Below are positions 1-5,723 of a stretch of 6,849 nucleotides of DNA, in pieces; within the stretch, counting starts at the first letter, position 1, and each line of letters begins with the position of its first letter. Source of the stretch: Planctomycetaceae bacterium (GTDB lineage: Bacteria > Planctomycetota > Planctomycetia > Pirellulales > Thermoguttaceae); contig WRMR01000279.1 in assembly GCA_009776995.1 (NCBI GenBank), forward strand, positions 1-6,849, in the 5' to 3' direction. The notes under the pieces were generated by a model, which made no database searches, was not told where the DNA came from, and worked only from the letters and a program-made list of their open reading frames with translations. A program made the position numbers and the translations under genes.

Positions 1-104
1 TAGTTGGGTTATTCACACAACAAAACGTCAGCAACAAAACCTTATTTTTTCGACAAAACAACCTCAGTAGCAAGGAAAACCCCATCAACCTCAACCTTAT
101 TACC
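1..104. other. AT-rich non-coding left flank of the transposase gene
   Basis: This stretch lies downstream (in the gene's sense) of the tnpA-like stop codon. It holds the left inverted-repeat arm (39-71) and part of an ACCTTAT octamer pair (93-110), described separately. Bases 1-38 carry no ORF or hairpin that I can support. The short GTTG...CAAC match at 3-19 is too weak to call a terminator. Composition is AT-rich (20 G+C in the first 60 bases), unlike the secretion genes. Confidence 0.6.
39..71 (+). repeat. Left arm of the transposase-flanking inverted repeat
   Basis: Bases 39-71 begin ACCTTATTTTTTCGAC and end CAGTAGC. The reverse complement matches 611-643 with only three substitutions. 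It contains one ACCTTAT heptamer at 39-45, the same word that recurs at 94-100 and 102-108. Confidence 0.85.
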
Positions 105-110
105 TTATTT
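93..110 (+). repeat. ACCTTAT tandem pair (8-bp period), left side
   Basis: ACCTTAT occurs at 94-100 and 102-108, giving an 8-base period. The inverted counterpart ATAAGGT occurs at 576-582 and 584-590 with the same period on the other side of the transposase gene. The transposase stop codon (TAA, 107-105) is formed inside this repeat, so the repeat begins exactly where coding ends. Confidence 0.8.
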
Positions 111-551
111 GCTCTTTTTGTTGATCGTTTGTTGGTAAAATTTCAAAAATGTTTCATATTCGTCCTGATAACTCTGTTTGGTATGATGTTCTTTTTGATT
201 GAAAATATAATCGCAAACTCTTGCGATATCTCTTTTGGACACGGAAAAGGCCGAACAAGTTTGTTGCCACTGAAATAATCCAACACACAATTTATTTTCA
301 TTGATAAAACGCTCTGAACTTCCTGCAATGATTGTAGCCAAACTCTCTTCATCTAACCCCGGCGACCGGGAAATCAAGCAATGAACATGTTCTGGATTGG
401 CATAAATGGCATATAAATGGCAAGCATTGTTATTTACGATTCCTGTCATGTATTTTTCGATCCGTTGACGATTTTTTTCAAGGATGAGCGGCATACGATT
501 GAAAACAGTAAACACAAAATGCGTGTAAAGGTTATTGTATTCAACTCTCAT
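105..551 (-). CDS. tnpA: IS200/IS605-like Y1 (HUH) transposase, REP-associated type possible
   Basis: A 148-residue single-strand DNA transposase of the Y1/HUH family, which cuts and rejoins single strands through a tyrosine-DNA link. Visible features in order: the N-terminal strand THFVFTVFNRMPLI (residues 10-23, matching the family's 'HIVFSTKNREPLI' pattern); the metal-binding HUH motif H55-V-H57 within NPEHVHCLI; the W95-containing segment QWQQTCSAFSVS (94-105); and the catalytic helix VCDYIFNQKEHH (112-123) with Y115 as likely nucleophile and Q119 beside it. All expected catalytic residues are present and the length is normal, so it looks intact. The ATG at 551 starts directly at the conserved N-terminus; no Shine-Dalgarno sequence is seen before it. 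It is AT-rich compared with the neighbouring operon, which suggests acquisition. No TnpB partner is present in the window. Confidence 0.9.
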   Translation of the reverse strand: MRVEYNNLYTHFVFTVFNRMPLILEKNRQRIEKYMTGIVNNNACHLYAIYANPEHVHCLISRSPGLDEESLATIIAGSSERFINENKLCVGLFQWQQTCSAFSVSKRDIARVCDYIFNQKEHHTKQSYQDEYETFLKFYQQTINKKSK

Positions 552-573
552 AAAAACGGCGAGTCATCGGTCA

Positions 574-591
574 AAATAAGGTCATAAGGTT
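574..591 (-). repeat. ATAAGGT tandem pair (8-bp period), right side
   Basis: ATAAGGT occurs at 576-582 and 584-590. The 18-base block is an inverted copy of 93-110 with one difference. It forms the inner part of the two-part inverted repeat and lies 23 bases upstream of the transposase start codon. Confidence 0.8.
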
Positions 592-610
592 ATTTCTTTG
601 AGCGTTTTTG

Positions 611-643
611 GCTACAGAGGTTGTTTTGTTGGAAAAATAAGGT
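611..643 (-). repeat. Right arm of the transposase-flanking inverted repeat
   Basis: Bases 611-643 start GCTACAGAGGTTG and end AAAAATAAGGT. They pair with 39-71 at 30 of 33 positions in inverted orientation. An additional ATAAGGT copy follows at 648-654, separated by 4 bases, so the outer boundary on this side may extend to about 654. Confidence 0.85.
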
Positions 644-693
644 GAAAATAAGGTTTTATGTAAACAATAATAATGCCCTTCTTCGCCTCCCGT

Positions 694-1848
694 TTATTGT
701 GATTGGTTGGCATACCGCCGGGATTCCGCGAGTGCGGTGTCAGGATCATCGGGGTTGGAAACTGGGGCGACCGGATTTGTCCTTACACGCCCGGTGTTCT
801 GATCAATCGTCACCCAAAAATTCGACATATCCTGGTAGTTGCGTTGAATATCACCTTCGGGCGGATAATGAGATTGTCCGTAAGGATCGTCCCACTTACG
901 ACCGGCAAGCTCCCAGCGCCCCACCAAGAAATGAATTGGTTCATTTCCCGCCTTGCCCTCGCTGAAAGGAGGGAAAAGGGATGGACTAATCAAGGAAACA
1001 GAGCCGGATGGCGAAAACATGACGATGACCGGATCCGAATCATCAGGAATATTCCCAATCTTCGGTCTGAAATCGCTTGCAACCCTAAAACTGTCAGGAA
1101 TCTCCACATGTCCTCCAGCTCCCGCTATAAGGTCTTTGTCATTGACTCCCGAATAAAATAAATCGACGATGATACCGCTTGGAAAACCGATGGGTGGTGT
1201 AAGCGTCAATTGTGGAGTTCCAGACCTGGGAAGCCGAAGCACTTTGAATGTCGCAGGGGAAGTAGAGTGAATCTCTCGAATGACATTGAAATCACCCGGT
1301 ACAATCTGTGGCGAAAATTCCCCAGAGGCACTTAACACCCGAGTAATGGTATAAAACGGTCCCTGATTGTCGAACTGAATCTTATCTCCGGCTTGAACCA
1401 TTTTGTTCCAATAGGGTGCTTCCACCTGCTGACTATCGGGTAACCATTGATTATCCTGCCATACATAGAACGCAATGTTTCCAGAAGAGTCAACAGCAAC
1501 CCGAACATTGGAATTCATGCCAACATAGGGGGGCGGAACTTCGACCTGACGGATGACCAGGCAGGAGTCGTTGTTTGGGAAAATCATACCGTTATTGGTA
1601 TTGTTATCCGTGTACCGTTCAAACATGACACCGCAGTCGCGTCCGGTTTCGATTGCCCGGATTCGGGCGGAGTTCAGATAAATCGAGAGCATCTGCGCCG
1701 CGTCCGCCTGCTTGCGTGACGCCAACATGGGTCTGACCACCGGGACGCTGACGACCACCAGCGACAAGACAATTGTGGTAACAATCATCAACTCCACCAA
1801 TGTCATACCGCGTCTGCCGTCTGCCGTCTGCCGTCTGCCGTCTCTCAT
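694..1848 (-). CDS. GspH/FimT-like large pseudopilin with repeat-encoded leader
   Basis: A 384-residue prepilin-like protein. Leader MRDGRRQTADGRRG (1-14) is strongly basic and ends in Gly; prepilin peptidase should cut G14|M15, giving MTLVE with the expected Glu at mature position 5 (E19). A hydrophobic helix follows (about 15-40), then the GspH/FimT-type pattern LNSARIRAIETGRDCGVMF (58-76). The remainder resembles planctomycete pseudopilins, with IVMFSPSGSVSLI (275-287) and FWVTIDQNTGRVRT (344-357). The start at 1848 is chosen because GGAGG lies 8 nt upstream and the ATG follows the previous gene's stop by one base. The frame stays open back to 2091, but that part overlaps the preceding gene and places an implausible N-terminus before the pilin signal. 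The leader codons consist of a (GACGGCA)4 array (1811-1842). It probably acts as a minor (tip or priming) pseudopilin; role inferred from family only. Confidence 0.85.
   Translation of the reverse strand: MRDGRRQTADGRRGMTLVELMIVTTIVLSLVVVSVPVVRPMLASRKQADAAQMLSIYLNSARIRAIETGRDCGVMFERYTDNNTNNGMIFPNNDSCLVIRQVEVPPPYVGMNSNVRVAVDSSGNIAFYVWQDNQWLPDSQQVEAPYWNKMVQAGDKIQFDNQGPFYTITRVLSASGEFSPQIVPGDFNVIREIHSTSPATFKVLRLPRSGTPQLTLTPPIGFPSGIIVDLFYSGVNDKDLIAGAGGHVEIPDSFRVASDFRPKIGNIPDDSDPVIVMFSPSGSVSLISPSLFPPFSEGKAGNEPIHFLVGRWELAGRKWDDPYGQSHYPPEGDIQRNYQDMSNFWVTIDQNTGRVRTNPVAPVSNPDDPDTALAESRRYANQSQ
1811..1844 (-). repeat. Heptanucleotide array (GACGGCA)4 inside a prepilin leader
   Basis: On the minus strand four perfect GACGGCA units plus a partial GACG directly follow ATG AGA of the third pseudopilin gene. 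Read in frame they give DGRRQTADGRR. Because the unit is 7 bases, a change of one unit shifts the frame of the leader relative to the mature pilin. Confidence 0.95.
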
Positions 1849-1849
1849 T

Positions 1850-3028
1850 TTACCGCCCTCCCAATCTGTGGTTGTGTATGTTGTCGAGTTCACCGCCGTC
1901 TGAATCAAAAGGAGCACCCCAACCACGTTGAAACGGATTACGAATGACATTTTCCAAGCCTTCTCCGTCTGGTGTTGTGAAGTTCCATTTTCCATCCGGA
2001 CCGGCGGAGCAAATAAGCGGAACCAGGAAAAAACCGGGGCGCGACGAATAGACATTCGTACCATCATAGTTTCTGACTTTCGCCACATCAAGCGGATCAG
2101 GATACTTCAAGAGTGTTTCGAAAATATTTCGATGCCTCGAAAAAAAACGTGAGGGATCGTATGGTAAGCGAAATGCATCCCCCCATTGAACGGCTTTTTT
2201 ATTTTCGTAATCATCCCATAGCTCGCTTAATGCCGTTTTTTTATCCACCGATTCACTGTATTCCTGGAAATATTCATTTCTCAAAACATCCGGCGAGAGT
2301 TCCTCTTTCCAGACATTTTCATTATTAGAATGGTTGGGAGAACCACCGGTCCATTTCCAGAGGTCAGGTTGCCGGTTGCTTCCAGCGAAACCGGGTGCCC
2401 AGCGGAGATAACGGATTGGTCGCCCCCACGCATCGACGAAACAAGGCAACCCGTCTCCGTCGGGAATAGCGACTCCACGCTCGCCGAACATCTCGCGTGC
2501 TTCGGGATTGCCGTTCATAACGATCTGGTACAGTAATTTGGCACTTTCGTGATTTCGGACGGTGTCATAGACAGGATAGAGGTCGTCCTTGTCGTCATAA
2601 GCTGGGGTGAGATCGAAAACATTGTGGTCATCACTGAGAGACATGTTTTGGGCCTTAGCGGCCGTACGAACCGCTTGTTCAAATGCCCTCATGTAAACCC
2701 TGCGAAGCGGTGGGTCTGCGACACCGGTTTGCGGAGGAAAAATGACCTCTTCCCAAGAACAAGGCATCTCCATTCGCATCGTGTCCCAGAGGCGTTCCAA
2801 CCGTTCTTGTGGGGTATTACCCTCTATCCGTCGGTTACTGTACGTTTCATACAATTCGCAGATTGCGGTGTCGATTCGGGCAATGGTTGCCTCGGTGGCC
2901 GCGATTCGGGAACTGCGCTGCGCCGAACCGACCACGAGCAGCGTCATCGTTGCCAGCATCGCGATGATCGTAATGACGACCAACAGCTCAACCAGCGTGA
3001 ACGCTTTTCTCAAATAGTTGCGGGTCAT
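1850..3028 (-). CDS. GspG-like large pseudopilin (second in operon)
   Basis: A 392-residue prepilin-like protein. Leader MTRNYLRKA (1-9) is followed by FTLVELLVVITIIAML (10-25); the predicted cut is A9|F10 with E14 at mature position 5. The -1 residue is Ala, not the usual Gly. After the hydrophobic helix come DAWGRPIRYLRWAPG (199-213), SAGPDGKW (341-348) and DNIHNH (382-387). These match the 'D-WG-P--Y', 'SAG-DG' and acidic 'D-DI-N' C-terminal signatures of GspG-like major pseudopilins, whose loop binds calcium. It is far longer than a typical GspG of about 140 residues, with the extra sequence in the middle (about 70-195 and 215-330). The start at 3028 overlaps the previous stop by 4 nt (ATGA) and has AGGAG 10 nt upstream. 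Exact subunit role is not determinable here. Confidence 0.87.
   Translation of the reverse strand: MTRNYLRKAFTLVELLVVITIIAMLATMTLLVVGSAQRSSRIAATEATIARIDTAICELYETYSNRRIEGNTPQERLERLWDTMRMEMPCSWEEVIFPPQTGVADPPLRRVYMRAFEQAVRTAAKAQNMSLSDDHNVFDLTPAYDDKDDLYPVYDTVRNHESAKLLYQIVMNGNPEAREMFGERGVAIPDGDGLPCFVDAWGRPIRYLRWAPGFAGSNRQPDLWKWTGGSPNHSNNENVWKEELSPDVLRNEYFQEYSESVDKKTALSELWDDYENKKAVQWGDAFRLPYDPSRFFSRHRNIFETLLKYPDPLDVAKVRNYDGTNVYSSRPGFFLVPLICSAGPDGKWNFTTPDGEGLENVIRNPFQRGWGAPFDSDGGELDNIHNHRLGGR
1857..1861 (-). promoter_or_regulatory. Shine-Dalgarno GGAGG for pseudopilin 3
   Basis: GGAGG on the minus strand lies 8 nt before the ATG at 1848, inside the end of the preceding coding sequence. It decides the start, since the alternative ATG at 1806 (the mature M15) is preceded only by the heptamer repeat. 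Stop TAA (1852-1850), one A, then ATG suggests translational coupling. Confidence 0.75.
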
Positions 3029-3951
3029 TGGTTCAACGCTCCTCTCAAAGTGGCCGTGTCGGTAAAGTTCACAATGTTATCGTAGTCCCCATAGGTAATG
3101 GCACCGCCTTCGTCCCCCATATAGGCGATGAAAATCGTCGGATCAGTAATACTTGCCGGATCATCAATAATGACCGAATCACGGTCCCCAAAACTCTCAT
3201 CACGTCCCGGATGAATTAACTGGTACTTTTTGGCAGCCTGCCAGACAAGCGGGGATTCCGTTGATTTTGATCTTGCGTAAGGAACGGCGATCCCGAAATC
3301 ACCCAAGACGCAGGCGAGCGGAATAAAACTGCCTCCGACATTTCGCATATACGCATTGGCCTCACCCGACGCGGTACTCCGGAAATAAACCACCGGTTTT
3401 TTGTCAATGGCATAACAGCGAACCGGTCCCAGTTCCATTGTGTTTTTGTCACTAAAGTCAAACCTTACTTCGGTTCGTTGGGTTCCGCCAGGTTCTGTGG
3501 GCAGTAGCCACGGACGCTCCAAGTCGGCACAGAAACCTTTATAAGATTGGCTTGTACCGTCATAATACCCACCGAGCCAAAACGCCAATGATGCCGCAAT
3601 AAGTTGGCTCTCCGTTGCACCGGTCAAACCGAACCTCTCAAGGAAAACATCGTAAGGAGTTGGGACGGTGGGATCGGAGAAACTTGCCCTTTTCCAACGC
3701 GAGCGAACATGGCGCATGACCGCGTTCCCGTCATTGAGCATGGGCGGGTATTCGCCGAACTCGTTTTTGTACGCTTCGAGCGCGATTTCCATTTGCGACA
3801 GTTGCGCCTTGGTCATCGTTTCGATGGCTCTGGCCCGTACGATCCACGCCCCGCCGGCGGCCAGGCCGACCAGAACGCCGATGATCGTAATCACGACAAG
3901 CAGTTCCACCAACGTAAAACCGCGATCCTTTTGAGAAATTTGAATACACAT
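3025..3951 (-). CDS. GspG-like large pseudopilin (first in operon)
   Basis: A 308-residue prepilin-like protein. Leader MCIQISQKDRG (1-11), predicted cleavage G11|F12, then FTLVELLVVITIIGVLVGLAA with E16 at mature position 5. The helix continues to YKNEFGEYPP (61-70), the 'Y---G-YP' signature of GspG. The C-terminal half retains GspG-like pieces: KKPVVYFRST (184-193), YQLIHPGRDESFG (243-255) and DYDNIVNF (289-296). It is likely a structural subunit of the pseudopilus, anchored in the inner membrane until assembled by the ATPase and GspF encoded upstream. The gene lies in the same frame as gspF, with only 27 nt (degenerate heptads) after that stop codon and no Shine-Dalgarno sequence, so its translation may depend on coupling. 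It overlaps the next gene by 4 nt. Confidence 0.88.
   Translation of the reverse strand: MCIQISQKDRGFTLVELLVVITIIGVLVGLAAGGAWIVRARAIETMTKAQLSQMEIALEAYKNEFGEYPPMLNDGNAVMRHVRSRWKRASFSDPTVPTPYDVFLERFGLTGATESQLIAASLAFWLGGYYDGTSQSYKGFCADLERPWLLPTEPGGTQRTEVRFDFSDKNTMELGPVRCYAIDKKPVVYFRSTASGEANAYMRNVGGSFIPLACVLGDFGIAVPYARSKSTESPLVWQAAKKYQLIHPGRDESFGDRDSVIIDDPASITDPTIFIAYMGDEGGAITYGDYDNIVNFTDTATLRGALNQ
3039..3043 (-). promoter_or_regulatory. Shine-Dalgarno AGGAG for pseudopilin 2
   Basis: AGGAG on the minus strand, 10 nt before the ATG at 3028, embedded in the last codons of pseudopilin 1 (Arg-Gly-Ala). Together with the ATGA overlap it supports the chosen start and coupled translation. Confidence 0.65.
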
Positions 3952-3979
3952 GATGAATTCGCAATGAGTAATTCGTAAT
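3952..3979 (-). repeat. Four degenerate heptads between gspF and pseudopilin 1
   Basis: On the minus strand the bases from the last A of the gspF stop codon to the base before the next ATG split exactly into ATTACGA, ATTACTC, ATTGCGA and ATTCATC. All four begin ATT and three share most positions with ATTACGA. The phase ends precisely at the start codon at 3951. It looks like a decayed seven-base tandem repeat occupying the position where a ribosome-binding site would be expected. Confidence 0.55.
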
Positions 3980-5304
3980 TAATTGGACATTTCCGTGATC
4001 AGTTTGATCAGCGGCATAAACAGGGCAATGACGATAAAGCCGACCAAAATGCCGAGGAACATGATGAGCAACGGCTCCAACATCGACATCAAACTTTCGG
4101 TCAACGTTTGGACTTCATCGTCGAACGTGTCGGCGACTTTGTAAAGCATCACGTCCAGTTCCCCGGTCTCCTCCCCCACATCAACCATGTTGACAACCAT
4201 GTCGTCCAAAATCCGGTTACGGACCTTCATCATGTAAATCAACGCGCCGATAATCGGGATGAAGAAGAAAAAGTACAAAAGTGCCCCGAGATGAAAGCCC
4301 GGACTTGAGTGGGCCTTCATCGGGTTTGCAATCGTGTCGCCGTCGCGGATCGCCTCAAGTACCCGTTGGTACATCTGCTCAAACACCGCGTTGTTGCTCG
4401 TCTCCTTGGTGATGTGCAACGCCTCGAGGATCGGCACACCGCTGGTGACAAGCGTCCCGAGCGTCCGGGTGGTTCGGGCTACGGTCGTTTTTTCGAACAA
4501 CTGACCGAATATCGGGATTTTCAACAGGAACAGGTGCCATCCGAACCGCCCGTAGGCAAAGCTGGTCGTCAACTTAATCATCAGCCAGATCGAAAACGGG
4601 ATCAGCGGAAACAGAAACCAGTAGTCCATACACAACCGCGACCCGGTCATGAGAACCTGCGTCATAATCGGGAGTTCCGTCTCGAAACTGTCAAAAATTT
4701 CCTCGAATTTCGGGATAATGAATACCATAATAAATGTCAAAATCGCAATGGCGAAGAAGACAACCGCAATCGGGTAGGTCATCGCCGCCCGGATTTTGCG
4801 TTTGAGCTGTTCGGACCGCTCCAAAAACTCGGCCAGCCGCTGGAGGATCACTTCGAGCGCACCACCGGCCTCACCGGCTTTAATCATGTTGACGTAGAGC
4901 CGGTTGAAACATTTCGGCGTTTTGGCCATCGCTTCGGAGAGGCTGGCCCCGCTTTCGATTTCCTGGCAGACGTCGATCAGGGCGTTTCGCAGCGCACCGG
5001 GCTTGGACTGGATCATCAGGATATTCAAGCTGCGCAAAATCGGCAAACCGGCGTCCTGAAGGATCGAAAGCTGCCGCGTGAACATCGTCAACTGTTTCGA
5101 GCCGACGCGACCGAAGGAAAACGTTTTTCCGTCGTTTTTCTTGTCCGCTTTTTTGACCTTGCGGTCTTTGTACGGAGCGATTTTGGTGACGATATACCCC
5201 ATTTGGCGTATCGTCTGTTGCGCTTCGTCCTCGGTCGTGGCATCAATGATGTCCTTGATTTCCTTCCCGGTCGCGTCAATCGCTTCAAATTTGAACTGAG
5301 GCAT
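3979..5304 (-). CDS. gspF: Type II secretion / type IV pilus platform protein GspF (PilC)
   Basis: A 441-residue inner-membrane platform protein that couples the cytoplasmic ATPase to pseudopilus assembly. The N-terminus FKFEAIDATGKEI (4-16) is the usual small domain of the family. First GspF domain spans about 73-200, with QLSILQDAGLPIL (78-90), GEAGGALEVIL (144-154) and a membrane segment at about 177-199; second membrane segment about 228-247. Second GspF domain starts near 278 (TTRTLGTLVTSGVPI) and includes MVDVGEETGELDVML (373-387), then the final membrane segment about 410-434. Oddity: a strongly hydrophobic stretch, residues 339-359 (GALLYFFFFIPII...), interrupts the second domain before the GEETG motif. 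Length is slightly above the usual 400. ATG 5304 is preceded by AAACC and a C-rich heptamer array instead of a Shine-Dalgarno sequence. I cannot decide GspF versus PilC from this sequence alone. Confidence 0.93.
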   Translation of the reverse strand: MPQFKFEAIDATGKEIKDIIDATTEDEAQQTIRQMGYIVTKIAPYKDRKVKKADKKNDGKTFSFGRVGSKQLTMFTRQLSILQDAGLPILRSLNILMIQSKPGALRNALIDVCQEIESGASLSEAMAKTPKCFNRLYVNMIKAGEAGGALEVILQRLAEFLERSEQLKRKIRAAMTYPIAVVFFAIAILTFIMVFIIPKFEEIFDSFETELPIMTQVLMTGSRLCMDYWFLFPLIPFSIWLMIKLTTSFAYGRFGWHLFLLKIPIFGQLFEKTTVARTTRTLGTLVTSGVPILEALHITKETSNNAVFEQMYQRVLEAIRDGDTIANPMKAHSSPGFHLGALLYFFFFIPIIGALIYMMKVRNRILDDMVVNMVDVGEETGELDVMLYKVADTFDDEVQTLTESLMSMLEPLLIMFLGILVGFIVIALFMPLIKLITEMSN

Positions 5305-5309
5305 GGTTT

Positions 5310-5340
5310 AGTGGGGAGTGGGGAGTGGGGAGTGGGGAGT
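5310..5340 (+). repeat. Heptanucleotide array (AGTGGGG)4 upstream of gspF
   Basis: Four perfect AGTGGGG units plus AGT on the + strand (ACTCCCC in the gspF mRNA). It ends 5 bases before the gspF start codon, covering the normal Shine-Dalgarno window. It is inverted relative to the array at 5772-5810, and the two bracket the four-helix gene. Confidence 0.95.
5313..5337 (+). other. G-quadruplex motif on the gspF template strand
   Basis: Four runs of four G (5313-5316, 5320-5323, 5327-5330, 5334-5337) separated by three uniform AGT loops. This meets the usual G-quadruplex pattern with short loops. It is on the + strand, the template for gspF transcription; the mRNA carries the C-rich complement. 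Confidence 0.75.
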
Positions 5341-5349
5341 AGAAAACAT

Positions 5350-5715
5350 TCACGATCCACTCTGTAAACTGTTCATCAAACCGTTAAGTAATTTTGAAAT
5401 TTCTTCCGATCTGCCCAGTATTTGTTCCGACAAATGATCGTCGATATACTTCAATCGACTGGCCAAAATGATTTGTGTTTCCATTTCTGCTCTTGAACCG
5501 CGTGCAATCGACAAAAAGTGTAAAAATTCCAAGGTTGATTTTCTGGCCTGTCCCTCCGCGATATTCGATGGTATGGAAACAACAGACCTTCTCAACTGAC
5601 TCGTCAAACCATAGAGTTCTTCTCTGGGAAATTGTTTTGTCGCCTGATAAACCAATTCCACCAACTCCATAGACTTTTGCCAAACAATCAATTCACGATA
5701 ATTCTTTACTGCCAT
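5350..5715 (-). CDS. S23-type four-helix bundle protein
   Basis: A 121-residue protein of the four helix bundle family related to S23 proteins encoded in 23S rRNA intervening sequences and, more distantly, to the Avd accessory proteins of diversity-generating retroelements. Diagnostic segments: YRELIVWQKSMELV (6-19), FPREELYGLTSQLRRSV (29-45), SIPSNIAEG (47-55), and EFLHFLSIARGSRAEMETQ (63-81), followed by a final helix. Family members form ring-like oligomers with basic surfaces and are thought to bind nucleic acid, but the molecular role of free-standing copies is not established. The ATG at 5715 is preferred: an in-frame ATG at 5781 would add 22 residues translated from the flanking repeat. 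The gene interrupts the otherwise functional gspE-gspF pair, 93 nt after the ATPase stop and 45 nt before gspF, and is bracketed by inverted heptamer arrays. No Shine-Dalgarno sequence is seen. It probably arrived by insertion and is not a secretion component. Confidence 0.9.
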   Translation of the reverse strand: MAVKNYRELIVWQKSMELVELVYQATKQFPREELYGLTSQLRRSVVSIPSNIAEGQARKSTLEFLHFLSIARGSRAEMETQIILASRLKYIDDHLSEQILGRSEEISKLLNGLMNSLQSGS

Positions 5716-5723
5716 TGTTAATG

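Larger units (their letters stand above)
39..643. mobile_element. IS200/IS605-like or RAYT-like element bounded by inverted repeats
   Basis: The transposase gene at 105-551 sits between two matching inverted arms. The 33-base arm at 39-71 is the reverse complement of 611-643 with 3 mismatches (30 of 33 identical; shared core GAGGTTGTTTTGT). Inside these, 93-110 matches the reverse complement of 574-591 at 17 of 18 positions (AAATAAGGT-N-ATAAGGTT). Spacers between the two parts are 21 and 19 bases. Classical IS200/IS605 ends are subterminal hairpins without terminal inverted repeats, whereas REP-associated Y1 transposases are commonly flanked by inverted REP-like repeats, so this arrangement is closer to the latter. 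The true ends are uncertain, because a further ATAAGGT copy lies outside at 648-654. I see no clear foldback within either arm. The element lies 50 bases beyond the last pseudopilin stop codon and disrupts no recognisable gene. Confidence 0.6.
552..693. other. Intergenic region between pseudopilin 3 and the transposase gene
   Basis: This 142-base AT-rich gap holds the transposase upstream region and the right inverted arm (574-643), then 50 bases up to the pseudopilin stop. I see no strong hairpin followed by a T-run that would act as an intrinsic terminator for the secretion operon. The only small foldback (CGA-GTCA-TCG near 560-569) has a 3-bp stem. No convincing -35/-10 pair for the transposase gene was found. 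Confidence 0.55.

Noticed and set aside
552..693. Intrinsic terminator after the secretion operon
   Set aside because: No stem of useful length followed by a T-run on the minus strand; only a 3-bp foldback was found.
1849..2091. 81-codon N-terminal extension of pseudopilin 3
   Set aside because: It would overlap pseudopilin 2 and put over 80 residues before a class III prepilin signal; GGAGG and the stop-A-ATG junction favour 1848.
2549..3085. Open frame on the + strand (178 codons) opposite pseudopilins
   Set aside because: Antisense shadow of pseudopilin 2; no start signal and no recognisable domain.
4309..5367. Long open frame on the + strand (352 codons)
   Set aside because: It lies antisense to gspF, whose translation is a clear family member with intact motifs. 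The + frame is rich in Arg/His/Gln/Asp, as expected from reading the complement, and resembles no family I recognise.
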